A DNA stretch of 64,000 nt, taken from the IMG/VR virus record IMGVR_UViG_3300032296_002452, positions 1-64,000 of that record; one strand, written 5' to 3'. Shown one piece after another: positions 51,010 to 59,673 of the stretch. The position numbers and the translations under genes are program-made. The notes beneath the pieces are model-generated. The model searched no databases. It was given only the letters and a program-made list of their open reading frames with translations, and had not been told where the DNA came from. Source of the stretch: a virus. Each line of letters opens with the position of its first letter. Within the stretch, counting starts at the first letter, position 1.

Positions 51010-52131
51010 ATGGCAACAATACCTGAACCGGAAAGAACCCAATTATTTACAAGAATAAGACATCTCTTGGGTGCACCATTGAGAAGTGTTGAATTAGAAG
51101 ACGAACAATTAGATTCCCTTTTACAATTATCTATTGATGATTATAGTCAATATGTTTTAGATTGGTTAATTAACTCTCAATGGACTTCTCTTTATGGATT
51201 AGATTTAGACGCACAGTCGTTGGCAAATGCTTTGGTCACAAGAAGTTTAGATTGGGAAACTCAATACACGTACGCATATTCTAAAATTGTTGGGTTACAA
51301 GCAAATGGTCCTTGGGTTCTAAAAAAGGACTATTTTGATTTGGTACCTAATCAACAAGTATATGAAATACCTGCGTGTAGAGAAATTAACGAATTATTAT
51401 GGTTTACGCCCGCAGAACAAAACAATATTTTGTTTGACCCTTGGTCTTTCGGATTCTTGGGTGGAACAGGATTAGGCGGACCTGGTGGATTCTCACAAAT
51501 TGGTTGGGGTGGGGGATACACTATGTTTTCAGGTTATGACGTTCTTGCTCGTTTACAGGACGTAAATATAAAAAACAGATTAGTTAGTTCTGATTTAACA
51601 TACAAAATAACCGCACTTCCTGATGGTAAAAAAGCGGTATGGTTGTACAACGTTCCGGGTGGTAAGTTTGACTTTGGTAACATGGAAGTTAATAGACGTA
51701 GAGTGTGGTATTACTACTATGAGGCATGTGAACAAGATAGAGACCAATGTTTAAGGGACAATCCCGATATAGTCAAATTACCTTCAGATATTCCACTTTA
51801 TGGATTGTCTTGGGTTGACATAAACGTGCCGGCAAGACAATGGGTGAGAAGATGGTTTACCGCTTATTGTAAAGAAACATTAGCAAGGGTTAGAGGTAAA
51901 TTTTCAGGAAATCTAAAAACACCTGATTCAGAACTTACAATGGACTACACTTCATTACAAACTGAAGCCAAGGATGAAAAGGCCAAATTAATTGAAGAAT
52001 TGATAGGCGCTGATGGGACTCTGACCAGATTAAGACCTGAAAAAGTAATGGAAAGAGAAGCTTTATTGTCTGAGAACTTGAACAAACAACTCAAGTTTAG
52101 AGCCTTCCCACAACCGATTACAGTTATTTAA
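51010..52131 (+). CDS. Neck protein, gp13-like
   Basis: This 373-residue protein resembles the T4 gp13-type neck protein that completes the head and joins it to the tail. Its most telling part is the C-terminal helix region (QWVRRWFTAYCKETLARVRG then TMDYTSLQTEAKDEKAKLIEEL), in which a conserved W-x-x-x-x-x-x-A-x-x-K-E-x-L-g-x-x-R helix is followed by an acidic-lysine helix. The first 60 residues (RTQLFTRIRHLLGAPLRSVE) form the helical start of such proteins. A Gly-rich loop (GFLGGTGLGGPGGF) sits at about residue 155. It is on the plus strand, apart from the rest of the tail genes, which is unusual. Confidence 0.65.
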   Translation: MATIPEPERTQLFTRIRHLLGAPLRSVELEDEQLDSLLQLSIDDYSQYVLDWLINSQWTSLYGLDLDAQSLANALVTRSLDWETQYTYAYSKIVGLQANGPWVLKKDYFDLVPNQQVYEIPACREINELLWFTPAEQNNILFDPWSFGFLGGTGLGGPGGFSQIGWGGGYTMFSGYDVLARLQDVNIKNRLVSSDLTYKITALPDGKKAVWLYNVPGGKFDFGNMEVNRRRVWYYYYEACEQDRDQCLRDNPDIVKLPSDIPLYGLSWVDINVPARQWVRRWFTAYCKETLARVRGKFSGNLKTPDSELTMDYTSLQTEAKDEKAKLIEELIGADGTLTRLRPEKVMEREALLSENLNKQLKFRAFPQPITVI

Positions 52132-52132
52132 T

Positions 52133-52468
52133 ATGGCGGTTATACGTTCAATTCCAATTAGAAAATACATAAATGGACACGAAGTAACAACTTCAGAAGT
52201 TGCATTAATTTCAGATGAGTTTTATAGTACAAAAGGAGAAGATATTTTAATAATAAGGCAAACTGACTTTTGTAAAATAAAACTTGATTCTACCACTACT
52301 GATAGAATCAAGATTAAAGTTTTAAATAATGTTTTAATTATACCTGACAAAGGTAAAATAGACGAAGAGTGGGACGAACTAAGTATATCTAAAGGTGCCT
52401 GTGTTGAGTTAAGATTTGCGGGCGGTAGTTGGTATATTATGTCTTCCGATGGTATTAAGTTTGATTAA
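52133..52468 (+). CDS. Small beta-rich protein, unknown
   Basis: This 111-residue protein starts one base after the gp13-like gene stop, so it is coupled to it. It is beta-rich (GEDILIIRQTDFCKIKLDST, IKIKVLNNVLIIPDKGK) and ends with AGGSWYIMSSDGIKFD, a W-Y-I/L-S-S-D-G segment found at the end of small phage virion proteins such as decoration or head-fibre proteins. No family is recognised. Its stop codon overlaps the convergent polymerase gene by 4 bases. Confidence 0.55.
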   Translation: MAVIRSIPIRKYINGHEVTTSEVALISDEFYSTKGEDILIIRQTDFCKIKLDSTTTDRIKIKVLNNVLIIPDKGKIDEEWDELSISKGACVELRFAGGSWYIMSSDGIKFD

Positions 52469-55182
52469 CTCATATACTGACCCCAACCTTCTTCCGCTCT
52501 TTCGTAAATGTATTCAGGAGATAAACCTCTTCTATTCCAATAATCTAATTCTTCGGGTGTAATATCCAAAACATCTTTGTACAAATCGTCCTGACCGCCT
52601 TCATCTAAAGGTAAACCATTAATCAATTCACATTGTTCTGTGGTAAACAATCCCCTATCTTTTGGGTCATCGACTATCAAAGCATCTCTAACTTCTTGTT
52701 TAAATACAACCAAGAATGGTTCAATCCTTTTATTAAATGTTGACACTGCACGAGGAACATTATATTCACCTGTCATATTTGGGTTTGATTCCAATTCTGC
52801 AGGGTCCAACATATAACAATTAATCGTTACGGTATCTCCTTTCTTTACAACGTCACCATGAGATGCTCGTGTTCCATTGTTTACATACAGAATAACATCA
52901 CCCAAATTAACGTGCATATTATTCTGAATTGCAAGCTCCATATGGGCTTGTCTTGACATCAATGAACCCGCTTTAGTTTTTTGTGTACATCTAAATACAT
53001 AATCATCAATTGTTTGTTTAACTTTAGCCTTCTGAGCAATCTTAAGAAGAGGTATTTGTTTTTCAAAAATCTTGGTCAAATATTCATAGTAATATTCTAT
53101 AAAACCTTTACCATCACCATCCAACAACATTTTGATTCCTTTATCAATAAACTCCTCAATATAACCAGGTAGTTTCTTTGATTTGATTGTGTTACCTGTC
53201 AATTTGATTTTACCTTTTTCTGTAATCAAAGCGTAGTTCTTACGAGCCAAGTTAATACATGCGGGCCAAACACCATCATTATCTAATGCCATTTCACCTC
53301 TCATGAATATGTCATTATATTCGGCGATATCCGCAGCCGCTCCTGTATACTCCTTACCTTCTTTTACTTTCCAATTGTTACCACGACCAATGTATTTACG
53401 ATTCTCCACACCTTCTGGGGCTGAGAAGTTTACACCGTCCGTATCCATTACAAGGGGTTGATATCCACGAGCCATAAAGAATTTAATCATCTGACGAAGA
53501 TATTGTCTACCCGTACAAGTAATCTGTTCGCCCATGTACATATCACCCCAATGGAATACCTGCGGGGCTGACAACGCACCAAACATTGAGTTAATAAAGA
53601 TTTTAATTGGTAATTGTTTGCGGTCGTATGATTTTGATTTCTTTGGGTCCGACTTTTCGTATTCCTCTGCGAGTTGTTTGTACATAATACGAGAGTTACG
53701 GAAGAATCCCAAGAACCCTTTCATCGCACCTGTAATGTCACAGTCGGGGAATACATCGTGAACCAGCTGAATAGATGGATACAGAGAACTAAAGTCAAGT
53801 TTTAGAACCGACCTTGAATATCCAACTTTAATCAATCGGGACAAACCTCCAACGAATGAAGTTTTTTGTTCCTTTTCAGGAACGGCAAGTCCTTGTTTAT
53901 ATGACCAAGCCAACATAATCATCTTCCACAAAGTTGCGGTGCCCATCGTACTTACACGTTCATAAGTTGTGGGAACTAACGAAGCCAAAAGGAACGAACC
54001 TTGGTTAAACTCATCATCCACAATAAGGGTTTCTTCTAAGTCATCATCAAGATACCTCTCAACAATATCACTACCTGTAGTTTTGATATATGTGTCAGAA
54101 TGTTTCAAACAAGCGGAGTCAATCTTTGGGTCAACACCAACTTTTTTGTACTTACCATTTTTAATATTCAACCAATATTCTTCATTATTAGAATACATAG
54201 AACCAATATCAGTGTGGTCAATATACACACGGTCTTCAGCCTCGGCGTCCAAATAAGTTGTAATATACTTCAATCCCGCCGATTTGATATTGGAATTAAT
54301 TGCCTGTGCTCTACGAACTGCGTGAATTATATCAATTACATTATATCCCCACATACCAACTTGATTATACTTTTCTACCTCGTTGGCAAGTTTAAGTAAC
54401 TGTTCTGATTGTGATATTGTTTTCTCGTTGTTAAGTGTTCTACTTATCTTTTTTATATCCAATCCAAGTGCCTTACATCTTTCAAATATCCAATACCAGT
54501 CAAAGTTTGCTGAATTGTATCCACCGATAATACTTGGTTTTAGATAATCTATCGTTTGGAAAAATTCAATCAATCCATCCCTTTCTTGTTCTTCAGTGGC
54601 ACACTCAATTACCTTTTTGAACCCTTTGTTTGTTTTCATTCCAATCATGAAGATACGACCGTCTTTGGGTTCTAACGAGGTCGTTTCTAAGTCATATACA
54701 AACCTTGTGATGTCATTGTATTCTTCATATCCTTTGAACAATCGTTTTTCTTTCTGAATTAGGAATTGTTCTACGGGTGGAAGTATCAATATCTTATCTC
54801 TTGTTTTTTCACCCCAAGGGTCCAATCCGCCATCACGGAAAAATTGTATCAAATGTCGATACCCTTTTAAACTTTTAACCATGTAGGTTAATCCACGTTC
54901 TAATCGTGGATGTCCATCGGTTCTTAATTTGTCTATAACAATACCATGTTTGGACATTCCTTCTTTTTGTAGTGCCCGTGAACTTTGATAAAAGTTACAG
55001 TCCTTTAGGTCACCAACCCAAGCAAAGGCAATAAAATTGTCTTTGATGATGGTTTTTCCCTTGTTGGGGATTTCCTTAATTTTGTAAATTGCGTCTGTTG
55101 TGTAATCGTACTCTACCGCTACGATGTGTTCTTCAGGGTCATTACCCTCCAAAAATGATTTGATTTCTTCGTTACTTATCAT
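52465..55182 (-). CDS. Family B DNA polymerase with 3'-5' exonuclease
   Basis: This 905-residue protein is the phage replicase, T4 gp43-like. Exonuclease motifs are intact: ExoI VYDLETTSLE (D164, E166), ExoII GYNSANFDW (D228) and a later D-containing motif. Polymerase motif A is LKLDFSSLYPSIQ near residue 462, motif B is IKIFINSMFGALSAP, and motif C is LVMDTDGVNF near residue 578. The KKLPGYI segment after motif C and the thumb-like C-terminal part are intact. The start is supported by a Shine-Dalgarno site (AAGGAA, 55186-55192 on the minus strand). It is convergent with the preceding plus-strand gene and overlaps it by 4 bases. Clamp and clamp-loader genes are not in this window. Confidence 0.95.
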   Translation of the reverse strand: MISNEEIKSFLEGNDPEEHIVAVEYDYTTDAIYKIKEIPNKGKTIIKDNFIAFAWVGDLKDCNFYQSSRALQKEGMSKHGIVIDKLRTDGHPRLERGLTYMVKSLKGYRHLIQFFRDGGLDPWGEKTRDKILILPPVEQFLIQKEKRLFKGYEEYNDITRFVYDLETTSLEPKDGRIFMIGMKTNKGFKKVIECATEEQERDGLIEFFQTIDYLKPSIIGGYNSANFDWYWIFERCKALGLDIKKISRTLNNEKTISQSEQLLKLANEVEKYNQVGMWGYNVIDIIHAVRRAQAINSNIKSAGLKYITTYLDAEAEDRVYIDHTDIGSMYSNNEEYWLNIKNGKYKKVGVDPKIDSACLKHSDTYIKTTGSDIVERYLDDDLEETLIVDDEFNQGSFLLASLVPTTYERVSTMGTATLWKMIMLAWSYKQGLAVPEKEQKTSFVGGLSRLIKVGYSRSVLKLDFSSLYPSIQLVHDVFPDCDITGAMKGFLGFFRNSRIMYKQLAEEYEKSDPKKSKSYDRKQLPIKIFINSMFGALSAPQVFHWGDMYMGEQITCTGRQYLRQMIKFFMARGYQPLVMDTDGVNFSAPEGVENRKYIGRGNNWKVKEGKEYTGAAADIAEYNDIFMRGEMALDNDGVWPACINLARKNYALITEKGKIKLTGNTIKSKKLPGYIEEFIDKGIKMLLDGDGKGFIEYYYEYLTKIFEKQIPLLKIAQKAKVKQTIDDYVFRCTQKTKAGSLMSRQAHMELAIQNNMHVNLGDVILYVNNGTRASHGDVVKKGDTVTINCYMLDPAELESNPNMTGEYNVPRAVSTFNKRIEPFLVVFKQEVRDALIVDDPKDRGLFTTEQCELINGLPLDEGGQDDLYKDVLDITPEELDYWNRRGLSPEYIYERAEEGWGQYMS

Positions 55183-55245
55183 ATGTTCCTTTCCGAGTGG
55201 TTCATTATCTTCCGTACAAGGACGGAGTTTACCTTCTCATTCAAA

Positions 55246-55255
55246 CATAAATATA
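55246..55255 (-). promoter_or_regulatory. TATTTAT-like element upstream of DNA polymerase
   Basis: The minus strand reads TATATTTATG, 63 bases before the ATG at 55182. A 5-bp hairpin (55211-55226, loop 6) lies between it and the ribosome site, in the leader. Confidence 0.35.
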
Positions 55256-55270
55256 AGAAACAAAATCACA

Positions 55271-55651
55271 TTAACAACATGGGTTCGTTGAAATAAATGA
55301 ATCTTGAATATTGATGAATAACTCATCTCTAATAGGTAGTATAATATTACCGTCATTTGTTCTTAGAATAAATTCCCCTTGGAATCTACCCGGTCTACTT
55401 GTTTCTCGTGTTGTGAATTGAAAATAGATATAATATTCAGGCGGGGTTTGTGGGTCAACAAATGTTTTTTCTACAATATATGCGGGCCTTGAAGCAATTC
55501 TTGGTATGCCTGTAGTTGTATCAACCATAGAAAAGGCAATAGTTGATGTTTCTAATAAATCCATAAAGTGACGGTAATCACTTCTACCATCTTTAACGAC
55601 CTGCATTTTTAACACAGGTAAAGTTGCATTTTTCTTGATAAAGAATTCCAT
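55271..55651 (-). CDS. Small virion/baseplate-associated candidate protein
   Basis: This 126-residue protein begins MEFFIKKNATLPVLKMQVVK then DGRSDYRHFMDLLETSTIAF, the style of the N-terminal domain of small baseplate or fibre proteins (FxxKxxTLPxLxMxxxxDG). The rest is beta-rich and ends ISTNPCC. It has no signal peptide. A TATTTAT-type motif lies 10 bases before the ATG at 55651. It is separated from the glycosyltransferase cassette by 20 bases. No homologue is named; a tail or fibre accessory is the best guess. Confidence 0.5.
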   Translation of the reverse strand: MEFFIKKNATLPVLKMQVVKDGRSDYRHFMDLLETSTIAFSMVDTTTGIPRIASRPAYIVEKTFVDPQTPPEYYIYFQFTTRETSRPGRFQGEFILRTNDGNIILPIRDELFINIQDSFISTNPCC

Positions 55652-55660
55652 TGGTATTAT

Positions 55661-55670
55661 ATAAATACCA
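55661..55670 (-). promoter_or_regulatory. TATTTAT-type promoter candidate
   Basis: The minus strand reads GGTATTTATA, 10 bases before the ATG at 55651 and just after the end of the two-domain glycosyltransferase gene. Confidence 0.5.
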
Positions 55671-55671
55671 A

Positions 55672-57345
55672 TTAACTTTCTTTTCTTAAACTAGCATCAT
55701 AAAAATCGAATCTATTATGTTCTGTTGGTGTGATTAATAATAGACCGGGACTTATTTCACCCTTTTTGGTTTCTTGATAAATGTAACTCATCCATGTTTG
55801 TTCAAAGGGATGTGCCCAAGTTGTTGTTAAAAACATTTTTTTATTTCCATGTTTTGTAACAACCTGAGGCCAATTACAATAATAAATTTCACCAGTTGCA
55901 TACGGTATATTATTATGTGATAAAATTTTAGTAAACTTAGTTTTAGGCGCGTTTGGGTCCAAACCTCGAACAGGTAGTGATGGTTTTTCGGGCCAAAATT
56001 GTTCTCTTACGGTTTGTGGGACATTATACCAAGACCACTGAGTTCCATTATCACCATAAAATTCACTATAATTCATTTTAATAAAATCTAAATTTTCAAA
56101 CTTCGCAATTTCTAAAGTGTTAACATACAAATCGTTTACTTTTCTGTTAAATCCATTCTTACATACATCTCCATTTTTGGGATAAAAAAACATATCGTCT
56201 TCAAAAAAGAAATAAAAATCAAATTCATTTTGTTGTGCGTGTTCCGCAATCCACTGCCTACCGCCACAAATTCCCAAATTGTCTTTTTTAATATATTCAA
56301 AATCAAACTCTTCACAAAGTTCTTTGTATTTTTCTGATGTCGACAAATCTGATGAATTATCTAATAGATATTTTTTTGGTTTATCTATAAAGTTTGTGTC
56401 ATATTGTATCATCGACTCTATTAAAGTTTCAAACTGTTTTGGACTGTTAAAAGTTATGACATACAAAGCGGTGTTATTAATATCTAAATCCCCATTTTTA
56501 ATTTTCTTTCCTGTCGTCTTAACCTCAACCCTGTCGTTTTTTAAGTCCTCACAAAACTTATTTATTAAACCATTATCATCTATTTCCGCATATTCAATCA
56601 AATTAGGATTTCTGTACATTAAAATACTAAAAATAGATTCTTCTGTACCCATAAAACCTTCGTTTATGGTTGAAAATAGTAAATCATAATAAAGTCCGTT
56701 TATATTTCCAATGTCGTTTTTTCTACCGCCAAATAAACCACCTCTACAAACAAGTTTTACATCTGATTCTGCGTAACTGTTTATTTTAGGATACGGAAAA
56801 CCGTGTATTTCGTTATTTGCTTCATAAGGAAATGCAACAAATCCAAATCGATTAAATAGTTTGGGTAACTTTTCATGTATTTTATCGTGAGAAAAATAAC
56901 CAGGGTGTACTGTGTTTGTGATACCCGCATCAATCCAATACAAGTGTGTAGAATCGAATTTGTCCATAAGTCTTGCGTCGTTTAACAAAAACACTTTGGA
57001 CATAACAAGAGGATTGTACCATTCTAAAGAACCTTGTGTTGACTCTTTTAACCAAGTAGCCTGATTGTACCAATCAGGATTATTACGAATAGATTGTATT
57101 TTTTCAAAAGGTACCGTAGTTTTAAACCACTCTTTGTCTCGTAAAATAAATTGTGTGTTTTCGTGTCCTCTTCTTTGCTCAACAAATTTCTTTAATTCGT
57201 TGTCACCAAATATAATTATATTAAAGTCAGCTCTTAAAAGCTCATCTAACTTATTTAAATAATGGTCAAAAGAACGTGACCAACCTTGATTTAGTTGTTC
57301 TCTTTTTATGTCCCACAAACCGGTTACAAACGTTAACTTATCCAT
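55672..57345 (-). CDS. Two-domain glycosyltransferase (HtrL/YibB-like plus GT2-like)
   Basis: This 557-residue protein appears to hold two modules. Residues 1-280 resemble the HtrL/YibB family: FVTGLWDI start, SKVFLLNDARLMDKFDST, then LYWIDAGITNTVHPGYF, with a W-I/V-D-A/S-G acidic motif, and a GGRKNDIGNINGLYYDL segment. Residues 290-557 resemble a GT2-type transferase: ALYVITFNSPKQFETLIESM, then a ICGGRQWIAEHAQQNEFDFY region and FFFEDDMFFYP (D-D metal motif near residue 380). Both would transfer sugars from nucleotide donors to a phage or host glycan. It is the last gene of an eight-gene cassette; its start overlaps the next gene by 8 bases. Confidence 0.7.
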   Translation of the reverse strand: MDKLTFVTGLWDIKREQLNQGWSRSFDHYLNKLDELLRADFNIIIFGDNELKKFVEQRRGHENTQFILRDKEWFKTTVPFEKIQSIRNNPDWYNQATWLKESTQGSLEWYNPLVMSKVFLLNDARLMDKFDSTHLYWIDAGITNTVHPGYFSHDKIHEKLPKLFNRFGFVAFPYEANNEIHGFPYPKINSYAESDVKLVCRGGLFGGRKNDIGNINGLYYDLLFSTINEGFMGTEESIFSILMYRNPNLIEYAEIDDNGLINKFCEDLKNDRVEVKTTGKKIKNGDLDINNTALYVITFNSPKQFETLIESMIQYDTNFIDKPKKYLLDNSSDLSTSEKYKELCEEFDFEYIKKDNLGICGGRQWIAEHAQQNEFDFYFFFEDDMFFYPKNGDVCKNGFNRKVNDLYVNTLEIAKFENLDFIKMNYSEFYGDNGTQWSWYNVPQTVREQFWPEKPSLPVRGLDPNAPKTKFTKILSHNNIPYATGEIYYCNWPQVVTKHGNKKMFLTTTWAHPFEQTWMSYIYQETKKGEISPGLLLITPTEHNRFDFYDASLRKES

Positions 57346-58204
57346 TTAATTCTTCTAATATTTTATAAAAACTTTTATTTTCTATGAAAAAACTTTCGGG
57401 TCTATTTTTAAAATTGTCTTCATGCCACCAAACATCAAAATATAATGGATTAAACCAATCTTTATGGTTTTGGAACATCAAAGACATAAAATGTTCCTCA
57501 AAGAATAACCTACCTTGTTCAGGTAAAATCATATTTACATATTCGTCAAATTTGTCAACGATTTTACGCCAATTTTCTTTTTTACCCCCAAACATACCCC
57601 CAATAACATGAAGACTTCTGTCATAATTAGTATAATATTTTGGGTCTACGGTACTCTCCCAATAATTCCTATCGTTTTCTTTTGCAATTACAACAAATTT
57701 ATCACCACAAAAATTAATTAAATTGTTTAAAAATTGGTCGTTAAATAAATTTGATTCGTAGTATATCCTGTATCCGGGTCCATTTAAATATTTGTTTGGA
57801 ATTATACCACAATGGGACAATCCCGCATCAAACCAAAAATAATAATCGTAAGTTTCGTCTTCGTTATTGTACCAAGAAAATTTTGAATATTGTATTTCAT
57901 AACACCTGTCAGATTTTTTCATTTTTTCAACGTCCTTAACACTGTTTATTATTTCCGAATACAAACACTCATTTAATTCTTTTATCACAAAATTTAATCT
58001 TTCTTTTGGTATTTGATTAATATCGTAAAAAAAAGTTTTTAAATCATCTACCTCTCTACTTGATGTGTAACATACAAAATCGGCGTTATTCATTTTTAAT
58101 AGTGATAGTAAAGAAAATCTATAGTGGTCTTTTCTACCTTCTCTACCACCAAGTTCTGACCCATTCAAATCAGAATAAATTGCAGTCATTATTTTAATTT
58201 TCAT
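57338..58204 (-). CDS. HtrL/YibB-like glycosyltransferase
   Basis: This 288-residue protein resembles the HtrL/YibB family and the N-terminal half of the neighbouring two-domain protein. The motif YDYYFWFDAGLSHCGIIPNK has the same W-F/I-D-A-G metal-binding arrangement as its neighbour (LYWIDAGITNT), and IGGMFGGKKENWRK matches the GGLFGGRKND part. The donor and acceptor sugars are unknown. Overlap with genes on both sides (8 and 11 bases) shows tight coupling. The two proteins may have arisen by duplication. Confidence 0.65.
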   Translation of the reverse strand: MKIKIMTAIYSDLNGSELGGREGRKDHYRFSLLSLLKMNNADFVCYTSSREVDDLKTFFYDINQIPKERLNFVIKELNECLYSEIINSVKDVEKMKKSDRCYEIQYSKFSWYNNEDETYDYYFWFDAGLSHCGIIPNKYLNGPGYRIYYESNLFNDQFLNNLINFCGDKFVVIAKENDRNYWESTVDPKYYTNYDRSLHVIGGMFGGKKENWRKIVDKFDEYVNMILPEQGRLFFEEHFMSLMFQNHKDWFNPLYFDVWWHEDNFKNRPESFFIENKSFYKILEELNG

Positions 58205-58919
58205 TGTTTCTAATTTCTAAACATTTATCGTAATCTAAAAAAACATTATCTAATTTATCAGGATAGTAAACATTCCAGTTGTACGTCATAACATAATGGT
58301 TTGAGTCAAATGTTTTATTTATATCTGAATAATCTCTTTTTTGAACTATCAACGGTAATTTCGCGGAAAAGGATTGAATGTTTGGATAAACACCTCTGTC
58401 TAAAAATTCGTCAATAGGAACCTGTTTGTGAGTATTTTCTATTACATCATTTGTATCCCATTTAATGATATATTCACAAGCTTCTTTAGTCAAAATAAAA
58501 CCTGAAGTACCAAAGATACCTCTGTGTCTATTAATGTCTTTTGGGGGTGTATTGGTCAAGTCCACAAGGTTTTCAGAATATTTATTTAGAGGTCTGTGTA
58601 TTGACGGTGCAAAATGGAAAAAAAACCATTCAGTTTTATTTAATTCTTCCTCAATTTGCGAAATCATTTTTTTGGTGTATGGCATAAAAAATATGTCATC
58701 CTCAAAAACCATGGCATACTCGTACCCTCTATCTAAAATTATTTGTGCGATTTTTTGATGAGAATACGCACAACCTTCATAGCTGTTGGTATCAATCGCG
58801 TTAAATCTTTCAAACTCCCAACCCATGTATTCAAATTCTTTTTTTACGGATTCTAACCTGTCGGTACGTCTTTCTAAATTTATTAAGAATTTGGGGGTAT
58901 CATTAAAATTAATTTTCAT
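58194..58919 (-). CDS. Glycosyltransferase family 25 (LPS-type)
   Basis: This 241-residue protein is a family 25 glycosyltransferase, a group known from lipooligosaccharide synthesis. The characteristic start is LINLERRTDRLESVKKEFEY (residues 12-31), the R-R-x-D-R motif, followed by GCAYSHQKIAQIILDRG and the metal-binding VFEDDIFFM (E73-D75). The HHFAPS/NRHRGIFGTSGFIL region at 115-145 is also typical. It would add galactose or a related sugar, but the donor cannot be read. It overlaps the next gene by 11 bases. Confidence 0.8.
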   Translation of the reverse strand: MKINFNDTPKFLINLERRTDRLESVKKEFEYMGWEFERFNAIDTNSYEGCAYSHQKIAQIILDRGYEYAMVFEDDIFFMPYTKKMISQIEEELNKTEWFFFHFAPSIHRPLNKYSENLVDLTNTPPKDINRHRGIFGTSGFILTKEACEYIIKWDTNDVIENTHKQVPIDEFLDRGVYPNIQSFSAKLPLIVQKRDYSDINKTFDSNHYVMTYNWNVYYPDKLDNVFLDYDKCLEIRNNEN

Positions 58920-59673
58920 ATATTAAATTTGATTTATCATTATGCCCACGTCTGTGAGCAAATACAACAGAACCTAACTCTAAAGCCAATTTTAAGTTAC
59001 GATTCCAATCGGTCCAATAACCAAATATGTCGATATCTTGTCTTGGGCAGTTATATCTATGTGTAAGAATAGATAAAATACTTTGGTCGTGTCTATGGTT
59101 TTCTTGATTTCCGTCTAAACAACCAGGAATTAAAGATAATTTATAAGCCTCGTCAAATATGTTTTGAAACTTACCATTTGATTTGTATCCTACTAAACCG
59201 GCCCAAAGTTGTTTACCGCTCAACTCTTCCTCAGTTGCTGAAATACATTTTCTACATTCTGTGTGGGTATAGTTTCGGTTAGTGTGTACGTCACCAACTA
59301 AAAAAATCTCATCTTTTTCTATTTTTTCATAAATGGTATTTAAAGACTTTAGAGGGCACGCCCCTGAATCCATCCAAAGAACATTTTCTCCTAACTCACC
59401 ACTTTTGTACATACAATAAATTTTGTAAACATAAGATTTAGGTTCCATAAATTTAGGGTGTAGTTCAGTAGGATTGTCAGGAAACTTTAAGACTGTGACA
59501 TTTTTTAATTTATTTAAAGTTAATATTTCAGACGAATCTAACCCTAAATCGTATACATATATTTTATTCACCAAATCTTCACTGTATTTGTGCACACCAC
59601 TAATAAGTGTAAGTAACGATTCATAGTATGGACTATTTGTTGCGGTAACTAAAATATTTTTATACATTTTCAT
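58909..59673 (-). CDS. Glycosyltransferase-like protein (GT8-like fold)
   Basis: This 254-residue protein has a Rossmann-type N-terminus (YKNILVTATNSPYYESLLTL) and a LWMDSGACPLKSLNT segment in which D-S-G is the likely metal motif, as in small glycosyltransferases of the GT8/DUF1647 type. CPRQDIDIFGYWTDW and the closing VFAHRRGHND are conserved-looking. Substrate unknown. It lies in the middle of the cassette and overlaps both neighbours by 11-14 bases. Confidence 0.6.
   Translation of the reverse strand: MKMYKNILVTATNSPYYESLLTLISGVHKYSEDLVNKIYVYDLGLDSSEILTLNKLKNVTVLKFPDNPTELHPKFMEPKSYVYKIYCMYKSGELGENVLWMDSGACPLKSLNTIYEKIEKDEIFLVGDVHTNRNYTHTECRKCISATEEELSGKQLWAGLVGYKSNGKFQNIFDEAYKLSLIPGCLDGNQENHRHDQSILSILTHRYNCPRQDIDIFGYWTDWNRNLKLALELGSVVFAHRRGHNDKSNLIYEN

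Noticed and set aside
56279-56689. A 136-codon plus-strand open frame inside the two-domain glycosyltransferase gene
   Set aside because: It is antisense to a gene with clear transferase motifs, has no ribosome site, and its Ser/Phe/Ile-rich product has no domain. It is a codon-bias shadow.
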